From positions 124,001-188,000 of the forward strand of contig JACJXZ010000001.1 in assembly GCA_020636375.1 (NCBI GenBank): a stretch of 64,000 bases of DNA, read 5' to 3'. This stretch comes from Lewinellaceae bacterium (lineage in GTDB: Bacteria; Bacteroidota; Bacteroidia; Chitinophagales; Saprospiraceae). The position numbers and the translations under genes are program-made. The notes under the pieces were generated by a model. The model made no database searches, was not told the origin of the DNA, and worked only from the letters and a program-made list of their open reading frames with translations. Below are positions 7,986 to 15,367 of the stretch, one piece after another; position 1 is the first letter of the stretch; each line of letters starts with the position of its first letter.

Positions 7986-9233
7986 ATGAGCCATCACGAT
8001 AAATTTTGGGAAAAATTCGGCCAGAAGATCCGGCAACATAATCCGGAAGGCGACCCCGCCGGAGAATGGCGGGCTATGGAGCAATTGCTGGAAGGCGCAG
8101 CCCGCCCTTCTCAAAAGAGGAAAAAACGGATCGCGGCCCTGATCCTCGCCGCTGCGGCAATGGGGTACCTGGCCGGCGCCTGGCTTGGGCTCCCCCAAAA
8201 ACAAACGCCTGTCGGAGCGTTCCCGATCCCCCTGGAACGAAGCGCCGGGGACGGGCAGGCGAGTTCCCCGGACACCTACCCCCTTCCACCGGATACCGGC
8301 CGGAAGGAGAAGGCCCGCCCGGCGGTTGCAGCTTTGCCCGAAACCCGACTGCCGGCCCTGCCGGGCCATCCTGCCGCCGGCGAGGTATCTGCTATTCCTG
8401 CCCGGCAACTGCCGCCGGCTCTTGCCGCCGGGCAAGGGGAAGGAGAAACTGCCGCCCGCCCGGCGCCCGCCGAAGGCCGGATGGGTTCCGTCCCGGTTAG
8501 CCGCTCCCCCTGGGCAGCACTCCCTTATCTGCCCGCTCTTTCCGGCAGGCTGGACAGCCAGCCGCCGCCACTCCCGGCCGACAGCCGCCGCTATGCCCCG
8601 GCAAAAAAGGAGGGCAGGCGGCTCTACGGAGGCCTGCTGCTGGGAGCTAACCTCCCGATCATCAACTTCCGGGAAGGGCTTCAGGCACCCTATCCTTTCG
8701 CTGGCCTTTTTGCCGGCCTGCAACTGACGCCCCGCTGGTCCGTCCAGGCCGAAACCCATCTTAAATACGTCGCTGGCTTCTACTCCTCCTATGAACAGTC
8801 GGCACGGATCGAAACCAGCAACGGCAACTTCTTCGACCAGGAGTCCAGAGGCACAGCGGTAAAGAATTACCTCGCAATCGAGGCCCCCCTGTTGGCCAAA
8901 TACAGGATCGCTCCTGACTGGAGCCTTCTGGCAGGAGTCAGGCCCGCCCTCCTGCTGGAAGGGTTCTCCTGGCCTGCAGCCCAGGACGAAGAAGTATCCG
9001 CAAATATTACCTCCGGCTCCGGACAGAGCAATGCCGGCCCCGGCAGGGAACCGGAGCTTCGGAAATTCGACCTCGGCCTTTCCGGGGGCGTGGAATGGGC
9101 ATGGAGCCGCCGGTGGGCCTTGTCCGCCCGCTTTACGCACGGCCTGCTCGACCTGAGCCCGGATGCGGCATTCCGGGCCCAAAACAGGCAGTTTAATAGC
9201 GACCTGCAACTTTCTGTCCGCTACAAATTTTAA
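7986..9233 (+). CDS. Membrane-anchored protein with C-terminal outer-membrane-type beta-barrel, possible anti-sigma
   Basis: A 415-residue protein coupled to the ECF sigma gene. Residues 1-45 are cytoplasmic and charged, 48-69 form one membrane helix, 70-210 are a Pro/Ala/Gly-rich linker, and 212-415 resemble a PorT-like outer-membrane beta-barrel (GGLLLGANLPII at the start, LQLSVRYKF at the end). The last residue is Phe, as in outer-membrane proteins. The N-terminal part sits where an anti-sigma factor would be. An inner-membrane helix and an outer-membrane barrel in one chain is odd; the long linker could span the periplasm. No signal peptide is present. Confidence 0.75.
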   Translation: MSHHDKFWEKFGQKIRQHNPEGDPAGEWRAMEQLLEGAARPSQKRKKRIAALILAAAAMGYLAGAWLGLPQKQTPVGAFPIPLERSAGDGQASSPDTYPLPPDTGRKEKARPAVAALPETRLPALPGHPAAGEVSAIPARQLPPALAAGQGEGETAARPAPAEGRMGSVPVSRSPWAALPYLPALSGRLDSQPPPLPADSRRYAPAKKEGRRLYGGLLLGANLPIINFREGLQAPYPFAGLFAGLQLTPRWSVQAETHLKYVAGFYSSYEQSARIETSNGNFFDQESRGTAVKNYLAIEAPLLAKYRIAPDWSLLAGVRPALLLEGFSWPAAQDEEVSANITSGSGQSNAGPGREPELRKFDLGLSGGVEWAWSRRWALSARFTHGLLDLSPDAAFRAQNRQFNSDLQLSVRYKF

Positions 9234-9449
9234 TTTTTTTCATTTTTTCTCCCCGCCCACGCAACAATCGAAAAGCCCCGGCGTATACGGAGAAGGGAAG
9301 CGCCTGAAGGCGAAGTTTCATTATCTTTTCTGAAGGGCTGATTACTTGTATACCAGGTTGGGCATGAAGATCGCATGCTCTGCCTTCCCCCTGTTTATTA
9401 AAGCCGAAGGCCAGACAACAAAAGAGATTCGGATAAAAAACCAAGCGAA

Positions 9450-9824
9450 ATGGACAGGAGCACCAAATCCCTCAACCATGAACCACTCATCGAAACAAAG
9501 AAAAATTGGTTGGGAAAACTAAACGCCATCATCTCTGACCAATTGCACGACCCCAACCTCACCATTCCCAAAATTGCCGAAGAATTGTTCATGAGCGAAC
9601 GGCAATTCTACCGCCGGGTCAAACAGGAAACCGGCTTAACCCCCAACCAGTACCTGCAGGTGGCCCGGCTGGCGAAAGCTAAAGAGTTGCTGCGGGAAAA
9701 AAAAGGCATCACCATTAAAGAAACAGCCCTTTCCGTAGGTTTCTCCCGCCCGGATTATTTCTCGAAACTGTTCGAAGCGTACTTCGGCATGCGGCCGGTT
9801 GTTTTCCTGCGCGACGGCCAGTGA
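9450..9824 (+). CDS. Stand-alone AraC-type DNA-binding regulator
   Basis: A 124-residue protein consisting almost only of an AraC double helix-turn-helix domain: LTIPKIAEELFMSERQFYRR for the first helix-turn-helix and ITIKETALSVGFSRPDYFSK for the second, ending with a YFGMRP motif. There is no ligand or receiver domain. In Bacteroidota such short AraC proteins are often relics or relatives of hybrid two-component regulators. It is transcribed towards the curlin gene 325 bases downstream and could control it (inference from position). Confidence 0.9.
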   Translation: MDRSTKSLNHEPLIETKKNWLGKLNAIISDQLHDPNLTIPKIAEELFMSERQFYRRVKQETGLTPNQYLQVARLAKAKELLREKKGITIKETALSVGFSRPDYFSKLFEAYFGMRPVVFLRDGQ

Positions 9825-9849
9825 TCATGAATTTTAAAAAAAAATATAT

Positions 9850-9882
9850 AATGGCAGAATATTAGGGTGGAATGGCAGAATA
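9850..9882 (+). promoter_or_regulatory. Paired 12-bp direct repeat upstream of curlin genes
   Basis: AATGGCAGAATA occurs at 9850-9861 and again at 9871-9882, 21 bases apart, two helical turns. Directly repeated half-sites at this spacing are what a two-headed AraC-type regulator binds, and such a regulator is encoded just upstream. The rest of the 325-base gap (9825-10149) is AT-rich and shows no clear consensus promoter. Confidence 0.45.
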
Positions 9883-10149
9883 GTGCGTGTCAATGTTTTT
9901 ACCTTTGTGAACAGCAGGACAGATTTATTTCTCCACTGGCTTGCATTCGCAAAAGCAAAGAGGCTAACACTACAGATCAAGATCGAAAATTTCCTGGTAA
10001 GATTCTACCATTTTCCCAAAGATTGATAATCTTTACCGTTGTAAGGCTCACCGCCCGATAACAGGGTGGATACAGCCTTTTCGCACTTTTGGGAAAACAT
10101 GAATAGCACTAATTACTAACATTTCATAATCTAAAATCTAAATTCGGAC

Positions 10150-11154
10150 ATGAAGAAGATTTATTTACTGATCACAGCACTGCTCTTCGTTGTCGGGACG
10201 ACCATGGCTCAAACGGAAAACAAGTCAACCATTAAGGTCTCTGATAACAGTAGCGACAACACCATCACGGTAAAACAGGACCAGCAGGACGATGAACTCA
10301 ATGTCTCCAAGGTCAACGTCACGGAGTTCTCTGCCGAAAATGATGTCGACGTAACCCAGGAAGGCGAAAACCAGAAAAGCGAGGTTTACATCCGCTTAGG
10401 TTTCCAAAACGACGTGAACGTCAAGCAGGACGATGAAGACAACAAATCTAAAGTCCGCATCGACGACAGCTTTTTCAACGACGTCGACGTAGAACAGGAA
10501 AGCGAAGACAACGAATCGGTTGTCAACATCCTCGACGTTTCCGACGGCAACCAGGTTGATGTCTATCAGGCCGGCCAGGGCGACCACGACTCCAAGGTAA
10601 ATATCACCGCCGGCAGCTTCGTCAACGACGTATCCATCCAGCAATACGGCGACAACCAGGAATCGAGCGTCACCATCAACTCCACCAGCGACGCCAACGA
10701 AGTCGACGTTTACCAGACAGGAGAAGACAACGACTCCGACGTATTGATCGACGAAGCAAACTTTGGCAACACAGTCGACATCGAACAGGACGGCGACGAC
10801 AACGAATCCGACGTTACCATCTTCGTCTTCAACGAAGGCAACGATGTCAAAGTAAAGCAGGACGGGGACGACAACGAATCCGACGTTGCCATCGCTTTTG
10901 GTTCTAATGACAACGACGTGCGCATCCGCCAGAACGGCGACGACCAGGAATCCGGAGTCGAGATCATCGGCGAATCCAGCGAGAACGATGTTGACGTATA
11001 TCAGAACGGCGACGACCATGAATCCTTCATCGGAATTTATGACGAGAGCAGCTTCAACTCCGTAGAAGTCGACCAATACGGCGACTACAGCACCAGCGAT
11101 GTGATCATCAACGACGGTTCCGACAGCAACACGGTCGAGATTTCTCAGAAATAA
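10150..11154 (+). CDS. Highly acidic curlin-repeat protein, probable major amyloid subunit
   Basis: A 334-residue secreted protein: signal peptide ending TTMAQ, then about twelve curlin-type repeats of 23-24 residues and a thirteenth that is cut short. Each repeat reads roughly N-x-V-x-V-x-Q-x-G-D-D-N-E-S-x-V-x-I, close to the strand-turn-strand unit of CsgA and CsgB, where Gln and Asn line the amyloid core. The repeats are extremely rich in Asp and Glu, with DGDD in the turn of several. It heads a run of csg-like genes and is the likely fibre subunit secreted through CsgG. The acidic turns suggest a calcium- or cation-dependent assembly (inference). Confidence 0.82.
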   Translation: MKKIYLLITALLFVVGTTMAQTENKSTIKVSDNSSDNTITVKQDQQDDELNVSKVNVTEFSAENDVDVTQEGENQKSEVYIRLGFQNDVNVKQDDEDNKSKVRIDDSFFNDVDVEQESEDNESVVNILDVSDGNQVDVYQAGQGDHDSKVNITAGSFVNDVSIQQYGDNQESSVTINSTSDANEVDVYQTGEDNDSDVLIDEANFGNTVDIEQDGDDNESDVTIFVFNEGNDVKVKQDGDDNESDVAIAFGSNDNDVRIRQNGDDQESGVEIIGESSENDVDVYQNGDDHESFIGIYDESSFNSVEVDQYGDYSTSDVIINDGSDSNTVEISQK

Positions 11155-11241
11155 ACGAACCTGAATACCTAATACTTGGTTAGAGAAAGGGCAATGATGC
11201 TCTTTCTCTTTCCTGGTTTATTACCGCTTAATTTTATACCT

Positions 11242-11784
11242 ATGACCAGAGCAGCCTTTTCGATTTTCCTTTTCCTTTCCTTTTCCCTGCCTTTTGGCCT
11301 GAGCGCGCAGGTATCCGGCAGCGTGGAGGACGAGCTGATTGAAGCCCTGGAAGCAGCGCCCAGCCTCGATGGCAACCTCAGCCGCGTTGTGCTTAACCAG
11401 GCGTCTTCCAATATCGTAGAAATCGAGCAGGCTAACCGCCAGCTGGCAGACATCCAGCAATCGGGCAGCTACAACGAAATCTACCTGACTATGGAGGGAG
11501 ACCGCAACGGCGCCGCCGTCCGCCAAAACGGAGACCACAATCTCGTCGATATTCTGCTGGACGGGGAAGAGGCGACGATCGGAGTATTGCAGGATGGAAA
11601 CGACAACTCCCTGCGCCTGGACTACCGCAACGTGGAAGAAGTCAACGCCCGTTTCATTCAGAATGGCTCCAACATTAACGTTACCCACACTGCCGAAGAC
11701 ATTGAGGGGCTGGACTACACCATTGAGTTTAACGGTTCTGATATGAATATCCAGGTGGAAGACCTGAACCAATTCCTGAAATAA
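11242..11784 (+). CDS. Second curlin-like protein (possible CsgB-type nucleator)
   Basis: A 180-residue secreted protein with signal peptide ending GLSAQ. The frame is open from 11176, but ATG 11242 places the signal peptide correctly. Several curlin-like units follow: NIVEIEQANRQLADIQQ, AAVRQNGDHNLVDILL and IGVLQDGNDNSLRLDY, ending in less regular strands. Fewer and more variable repeats than the upstream subunit suggest a minor curlin or nucleator like CsgB (inference). It follows the major subunit by 87 bases in the same direction. Confidence 0.75.
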   Translation: MTRAAFSIFLFLSFSLPFGLSAQVSGSVEDELIEALEAAPSLDGNLSRVVLNQASSNIVEIEQANRQLADIQQSGSYNEIYLTMEGDRNGAAVRQNGDHNLVDILLDGEEATIGVLQDGNDNSLRLDYRNVEEVNARFIQNGSNINVTHTAEDIEGLDYTIEFNGSDMNIQVEDLNQFLK

Positions 11785-11884
11785 AGCCAGGCCAACGCCT
11801 GCATAAAATAATTATACCAACCTTGCTGCCGGCTGCTTCCGGGAGGATAAGGTTTCTTTTTTTTAATCAAGCACGGATTGTACT

Positions 11885-12295
11885 ATGAACAGATCTTTCT
11901 CAGCCCTGGTGTTCTTTTTCTTTAGCGGCATCTTTGTATTCGGACAAGGCTTGGCAAAGAAGGTGCCTGTGGATGGACAGATCCTTTACGAAGTAAAAGG
12001 AGATAAGCTAAAAATCGAGGCCCATTGTGAAAATCAAACGGATAAGAGGCTCAGCCTGACTTATAAACTGAGCATCGAACAACACGACAGCAACAACAAT
12101 ACGGTTTCCAACAGCCAGGGCGGAAAGAAAGAACTGGAAGCGATGGAATCCAAAACGCTGTCTTCGACCTCCGTATCCTGGCGAAAAGGAAGCAGCCTCC
12201 GGGCCACCCTGAAAATTTATCACAAGAAAAAGCTCCTGGATACCGTCATCCTGGACCTGTCCAGCGACAGCATAGAGGAAAAATCAGAAAAATAA
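11885..12295 (+). CDS. CsgH-like curli chaperone, single domain
   Basis: A 136-residue secreted protein with signal peptide ending VFGQ. The mature part fits the CsgH fold described from alphaproteobacterial curli systems, where CsgH stops premature amyloid formation: a beta-sandwich with LSLTYKLSIEQHDSNNN, then SNSQGGKKELEAMESK and a late strand RATLKIYHKKKLLDTV. The SNxQGG pattern is the best marker. It is clearly a paralogue of residues 25-125 of the next gene product (shared ILYEV, NNN, SNxQxG, ESK, IY). Identity rests on remote similarity seen by eye. Confidence 0.65.
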   Translation: MNRSFSALVFFFFSGIFVFGQGLAKKVPVDGQILYEVKGDKLKIEAHCENQTDKRLSLTYKLSIEQHDSNNNTVSNSQGGKKELEAMESKTLSSTSVSWRKGSSLRATLKIYHKKKLLDTVILDLSSDSIEEKSEK

Positions 12296-12622
12296 CCTTC
12301 AATTCTTCCGCCACAGGTAACCTTTTTTTGTCCCCTCCGTACAATTACCTGAACCTCGGGTAGTAATAGCTGGATGGCAAATGCGATACATGCCGCTTTT
12401 GCCTTCAGCCCGGGCATAACTGTGATGGAAAACTACACTCCCACGCTTGCCCCGGTTTCTCCAGGAGGCATACATACAACCGTTTCCTTACTGAATACAT
12501 CATCGTTCCTCCGGGAAGCCTCCTTCAGGTGCAACAGAGGCTTGCTGTTTGGGTTCCGCCAGATGGGACAACCTGAACTTCGGAGCAACGGAAGTATATC
12601 CCAAAATACAGATTCAAATATT
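12296..12622 (+). other. 327-base gap within the curli cluster
   Basis: The frame of the next gene is open back to 12374, giving 83 extra codons without a recognisable domain or signal peptide. The signal peptide at 12623 argues that the true start is there. I see no terminator. The gap may carry a second promoter for the csgE-csgF-csgG part, but no clear consensus is visible. Confidence 0.5.
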
Positions 12623-13405
12623 ATGCACAGGTTTTTTTTGGCTTTGGCAATTACATTTTTAAGCGCAGGTTATATAATGGCGCAGGACCTGGAAGAGGAA
12701 GCTGCCCTCCAGGGTAAGATCCTTTATGAAGTGGAGGGTAAGGATATCGTGCTGAAAGCCCAGGCGCAGAACACGACGACAGACGAGGTGATCCTCGGTT
12801 TCGATTTTATCCTCACCGGAACCGACAAGAACAACAATTCCATATCTAACAATCAAGACGGGCAGGCGAAGCTCGCGGGAGAGGAAAGCAAAATGATCGC
12901 TTCCACGAGGATGGTTCTAAGCGAACTGAAGGATTTCGAGGCCGTGTTGTTGATCTATTACCAGGATATTCTCATGGACTCGGACACGCTGGTTTACTCG
13001 GCGGACAGGCAGAAGCAGAATGACGGCGCAGCGTATGAAGAGGATATCTCCCGGGAAGGAGATTACGAAGGGCAGGAATCCGGCTTCGAATTCGGAGGCC
13101 TGGTTATCGACAATACCCGTACCCGGGCGGGGCGTGACCTGTACGACCTTTTTTACGCCCAGTGGGAGTCGCCGGCCGGTTCCGGCGATTACTACATCAA
13201 GCTGGAAGAATTTCCGGGCAGAGGCCGGACGACCCGGCTCGTCGTTTGGCTGGACGACGAAAAAATAGTGGAGACCAACCTCCTGCCCAATTTCGATTAC
13301 CTGGAGCGTTTGTCCGACTATGTCAATGCCCGCCTCCGAAGCCTGCTTTCTCAACGGGCAGAAGCCGGGGATAACCTCGAAGACGAATTACAAGGCATTT
13401 ATTAA
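12623..13405 (+). CDS. CsgH-like domain fused to CsgE
   Basis: A 260-residue secreted protein with signal peptide MHRFFLALAITFLSAGYIMA. Residues 25-125 repeat the CsgH-like domain of the preceding gene. After an acidic linker (130-152), residues 154-245 match CsgE, the periplasmic adaptor that caps CsgG and directs curlins to it: GGLVIDNTRTRAGRDLY, FYAQWES and KLEEFPGRGR align with GLLTNHTITSIGHDFY, FSDKWES and NERPSARWG of Escherichia coli CsgE. The fusion would place a curlin chaperone on the secretion adaptor. I chose ATG 12623 because it begins the signal peptide. Twenty bases separate it from csgF. Confidence 0.85.
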   Translation: MHRFFLALAITFLSAGYIMAQDLEEEAALQGKILYEVEGKDIVLKAQAQNTTTDEVILGFDFILTGTDKNNNSISNNQDGQAKLAGEESKMIASTRMVLSELKDFEAVLLIYYQDILMDSDTLVYSADRQKQNDGAAYEEDISREGDYEGQESGFEFGGLVIDNTRTRAGRDLYDLFYAQWESPAGSGDYYIKLEEFPGRGRTTRLVVWLDDEKIVETNLLPNFDYLERLSDYVNARLRSLLSQRAEAGDNLEDELQGIY

Positions 13406-13425
13406 CAATTATAATCCTACAACCG

Positions 13426-13848
13426 ATGAACTTCAAATCCAAACTCTTAGCTCTGTTCCTGCTTGCAGCGCCCGTTTTCATGTATGGGCAAGACTTCACT
13501 TACACCCCGCAGAATCCTGCGTTCGGGGGCAACTACCTGAACTACAGCTGGATGCTCAACTCCGCCAATGCGCAGAACACCCTGTCTGACCCCAACCGGA
13601 GCAGCAGCAGCAGTAGAAACTCCATCGACCGGTTCACCGAATCGCTCAACAACCAGATTCTGAGCCAGCTGACCCGAAACCTGTTCAACAACAACAGCAA
13701 CATCTTTGGGGAAAATGGCATCCAAACCGGCACCTACGAATTTGGGAACTTGCTGGTTGATGTATTGCCTGGCCTGGACGGCCTGGTCATTACTATCAGC
13801 GACCTGTCTACTGGAAATCAAACTTCCATTACCGTACCTTATTTTTAG
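13426..13848 (+). CDS. csgF: Curli assembly protein CsgF
   Basis: A 140-residue secreted protein with signal peptide ending MYGQ. The mature N-terminus FTYTPQNPAFGGNYLNYSWMLNSANAQN closely follows the CsgF segment that inserts into the CsgG barrel (FQFRNPNFGG, LLNSAQAQN in E. coli; quoted in parts here). The C-terminal half keeps the DRFTESLNNQILSQL helix and the paired strands with a TGNQTSITV end, like TGQTSTIQV. It works at the outer face of CsgG, coupling secretion to nucleation. Located between csgE-like and csgG genes. Confidence 0.95.
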   Translation: MNFKSKLLALFLLAAPVFMYGQDFTYTPQNPAFGGNYLNYSWMLNSANAQNTLSDPNRSSSSSRNSIDRFTESLNNQILSQLTRNLFNNNSNIFGENGIQTGTYEFGNLLVDVLPGLDGLVITISDLSTGNQTSITVPYF

Positions 13849-13974
13849 ATCTGGTATATCCATAAAAATTAGAGTTTGGATGGCTTGGCTACCTGTGCCG
13901 GGGGTAGCAGTGCTATGCCTTGGTGACAGGTAGTCGAGCTTTTTCCAGATTCCGAATTTCCCAAACTCCTTATT

Positions 13975-15363
13975 ATGAAAAAGTACTTATGGATAATCAT
14001 TACGGCTCTTTCATGGGTGGTTTCCGGCTGCGGTGCTTATCTCAATCAGCCCATGAAAACCACCCGTGCCCGGATAGGGGAGCAAACCCCGTTCAGCTTC
14101 CATTTGCGCAACCTTCCCCAGCCCGAGGAACCTATTATTGTTGCCGTATACAAGCTGCGGGACCAAACCGGGCAGTATAAACCCAGCGAAGTGGGCACCA
14201 GTTGGTCGACTGCTGTGACGCAGGGCGCGACCAATATCCTGATCAAGGCATTAATGGACTCCGGTTGGTTCACTGTTATCGAAAGAGAGAACGTAGGCAA
14301 CCTGCTCAACGAGCGCAAGATCATCCGGTCCACCCGGATGGAATTCAACCGGGAAAACGCCGGCCAGGCGTTGATATCCCCGCTGCTCTTCGCCGGGATG
14401 ATCATCGAAGGCGGCATCGTTTCCTACGAGTCCAATATCATGACCGGCGGCATTGGCGTCCGGTATTTCGGCGCCGGCGGTTCAGGAAAATACCGCCAGG
14501 ACCGCGTCACCGTCTACCTGCGGGCCATCGCCACCAAGTCCGGGCGCGTACTGAAGAACGTTTACACCTCAAAAACCCTGCTGTCCCAGGCGGTAGACGG
14601 CGGGCTGTTCCGGTTTGTCCGGTTTAGCCGGCTGCTGGAAGTAGAAACGGGCTTTACCTATAACGAGCCTGCCGATATGGCTGTTACGGAAGCGATAGAA
14701 AAAGCTGTTTACAGCCTCATCCTGGAAGGAGCGCAGGAGGGCCTGTGGCGCGCCGACAGTTCCCAGCAAAACCTGATGAACGGCGCCATGGCCGCCTATG
14801 AGGTGGAAAAAGAGGAAATGGAGCAGGTTGACCTGGTTGGGCGCAACCACGTTGATCATGGCCATTATTCTTCCTTCTCCATCAGCGGCACCAGCCTCTT
14901 ATACCAGGGGGATTATCCGAACCCCAGGTTTCGGCCCGGCGTTGAAGCGGGCCTCACTGCCGTCTTCTCCTCTGGCTTGTCCTTCCACCTGGGTTTTGGA
15001 AAAAGCAGCCTGGCCACTGAACAGGCCTTCGACCGGAAAGTCACCTACTTCGACGGTTCTACCCGGTTGCGCCTCCTGCCGACTGACCGCATTTCGCCCT
15101 TCCTGTTCGCCGGCGGAGGGCTGATGATGCCGGAAGGGGAAATGCCTTCCAGCAATATCCCCTCTAATATGCTCCTGAAACTCCACGCCGGCCTGGGCCT
15201 CGAATATTTCGTTACCGATTTCCTGGGGCTCGAACTGGCTTTGGACAACAACTACTTGATGAGCGACGGGCTCGATGGAGTAGTTAATGGCAAATACAAC
15301 GATTTTTTCTATCGATCCCGCCTCGGCCTTAAGTATTACTTGAGCCGAAATAAAAAGAAATAA
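13975..15363 (+). CDS. csgG: CsgG curli secretion channel with extra C-terminal beta-barrel
   Basis: A 462-residue outer-membrane lipoprotein, lipobox SGC with Cys19. Residues 50-270 are CsgG: VAVYKLRDQTGQYKP, STAVTQGATNILIKAL, NLLNERKIIR, VSYESN and LLEVETGFTYNEP match E. coli CsgG. Residues 295-462 add an outer-membrane-type beta-barrel (GVEAGLTAVFSSG through SRLGLKYYL) that the E. coli protein of about 277 residues lacks. In the constriction loop the residue aligned with E. coli Phe56 appears to be Trp77, and the Tyr51 position is not aromatic. It forms the pore for curlin export. The next gene starts five bases after the stop. Confidence 0.95.
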   Translation: MKKYLWIIITALSWVVSGCGAYLNQPMKTTRARIGEQTPFSFHLRNLPQPEEPIIVAVYKLRDQTGQYKPSEVGTSWSTAVTQGATNILIKALMDSGWFTVIERENVGNLLNERKIIRSTRMEFNRENAGQALISPLLFAGMIIEGGIVSYESNIMTGGIGVRYFGAGGSGKYRQDRVTVYLRAIATKSGRVLKNVYTSKTLLSQAVDGGLFRFVRFSRLLEVETGFTYNEPADMAVTEAIEKAVYSLILEGAQEGLWRADSSQQNLMNGAMAAYEVEKEEMEQVDLVGRNHVDHGHYSSFSISGTSLLYQGDYPNPRFRPGVEAGLTAVFSSGLSFHLGFGKSSLATEQAFDRKVTYFDGSTRLRLLPTDRISPFLFAGGGLMMPEGEMPSSNIPSNMLLKLHAGLGLEYFVTDFLGLELALDNNYLMSDGLDGVVNGKYNDFFYRSRLGLKYYLSRNKKK

Positions 15364-15367
15364 TCCC

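Noticed and set aside
7923..9209. 428-codon minus-strand frame
   Set aside because: Antisense of the barrel protein gene, whose sense product shows a coherent domain order.
6115..9233. Complete Pycsar defence operon
   Set aside because: Only the membrane-effector-type domain is present; the neighbours are a radical SAM protein and a sigma factor, and no cyclase is found.
10300..11150. CRISPR-like regular repeats
   Set aside because: The periodicity of about 70 bases is coding (curlin repeats in frame) with diverged DNA, no identical repeats and no spacers.
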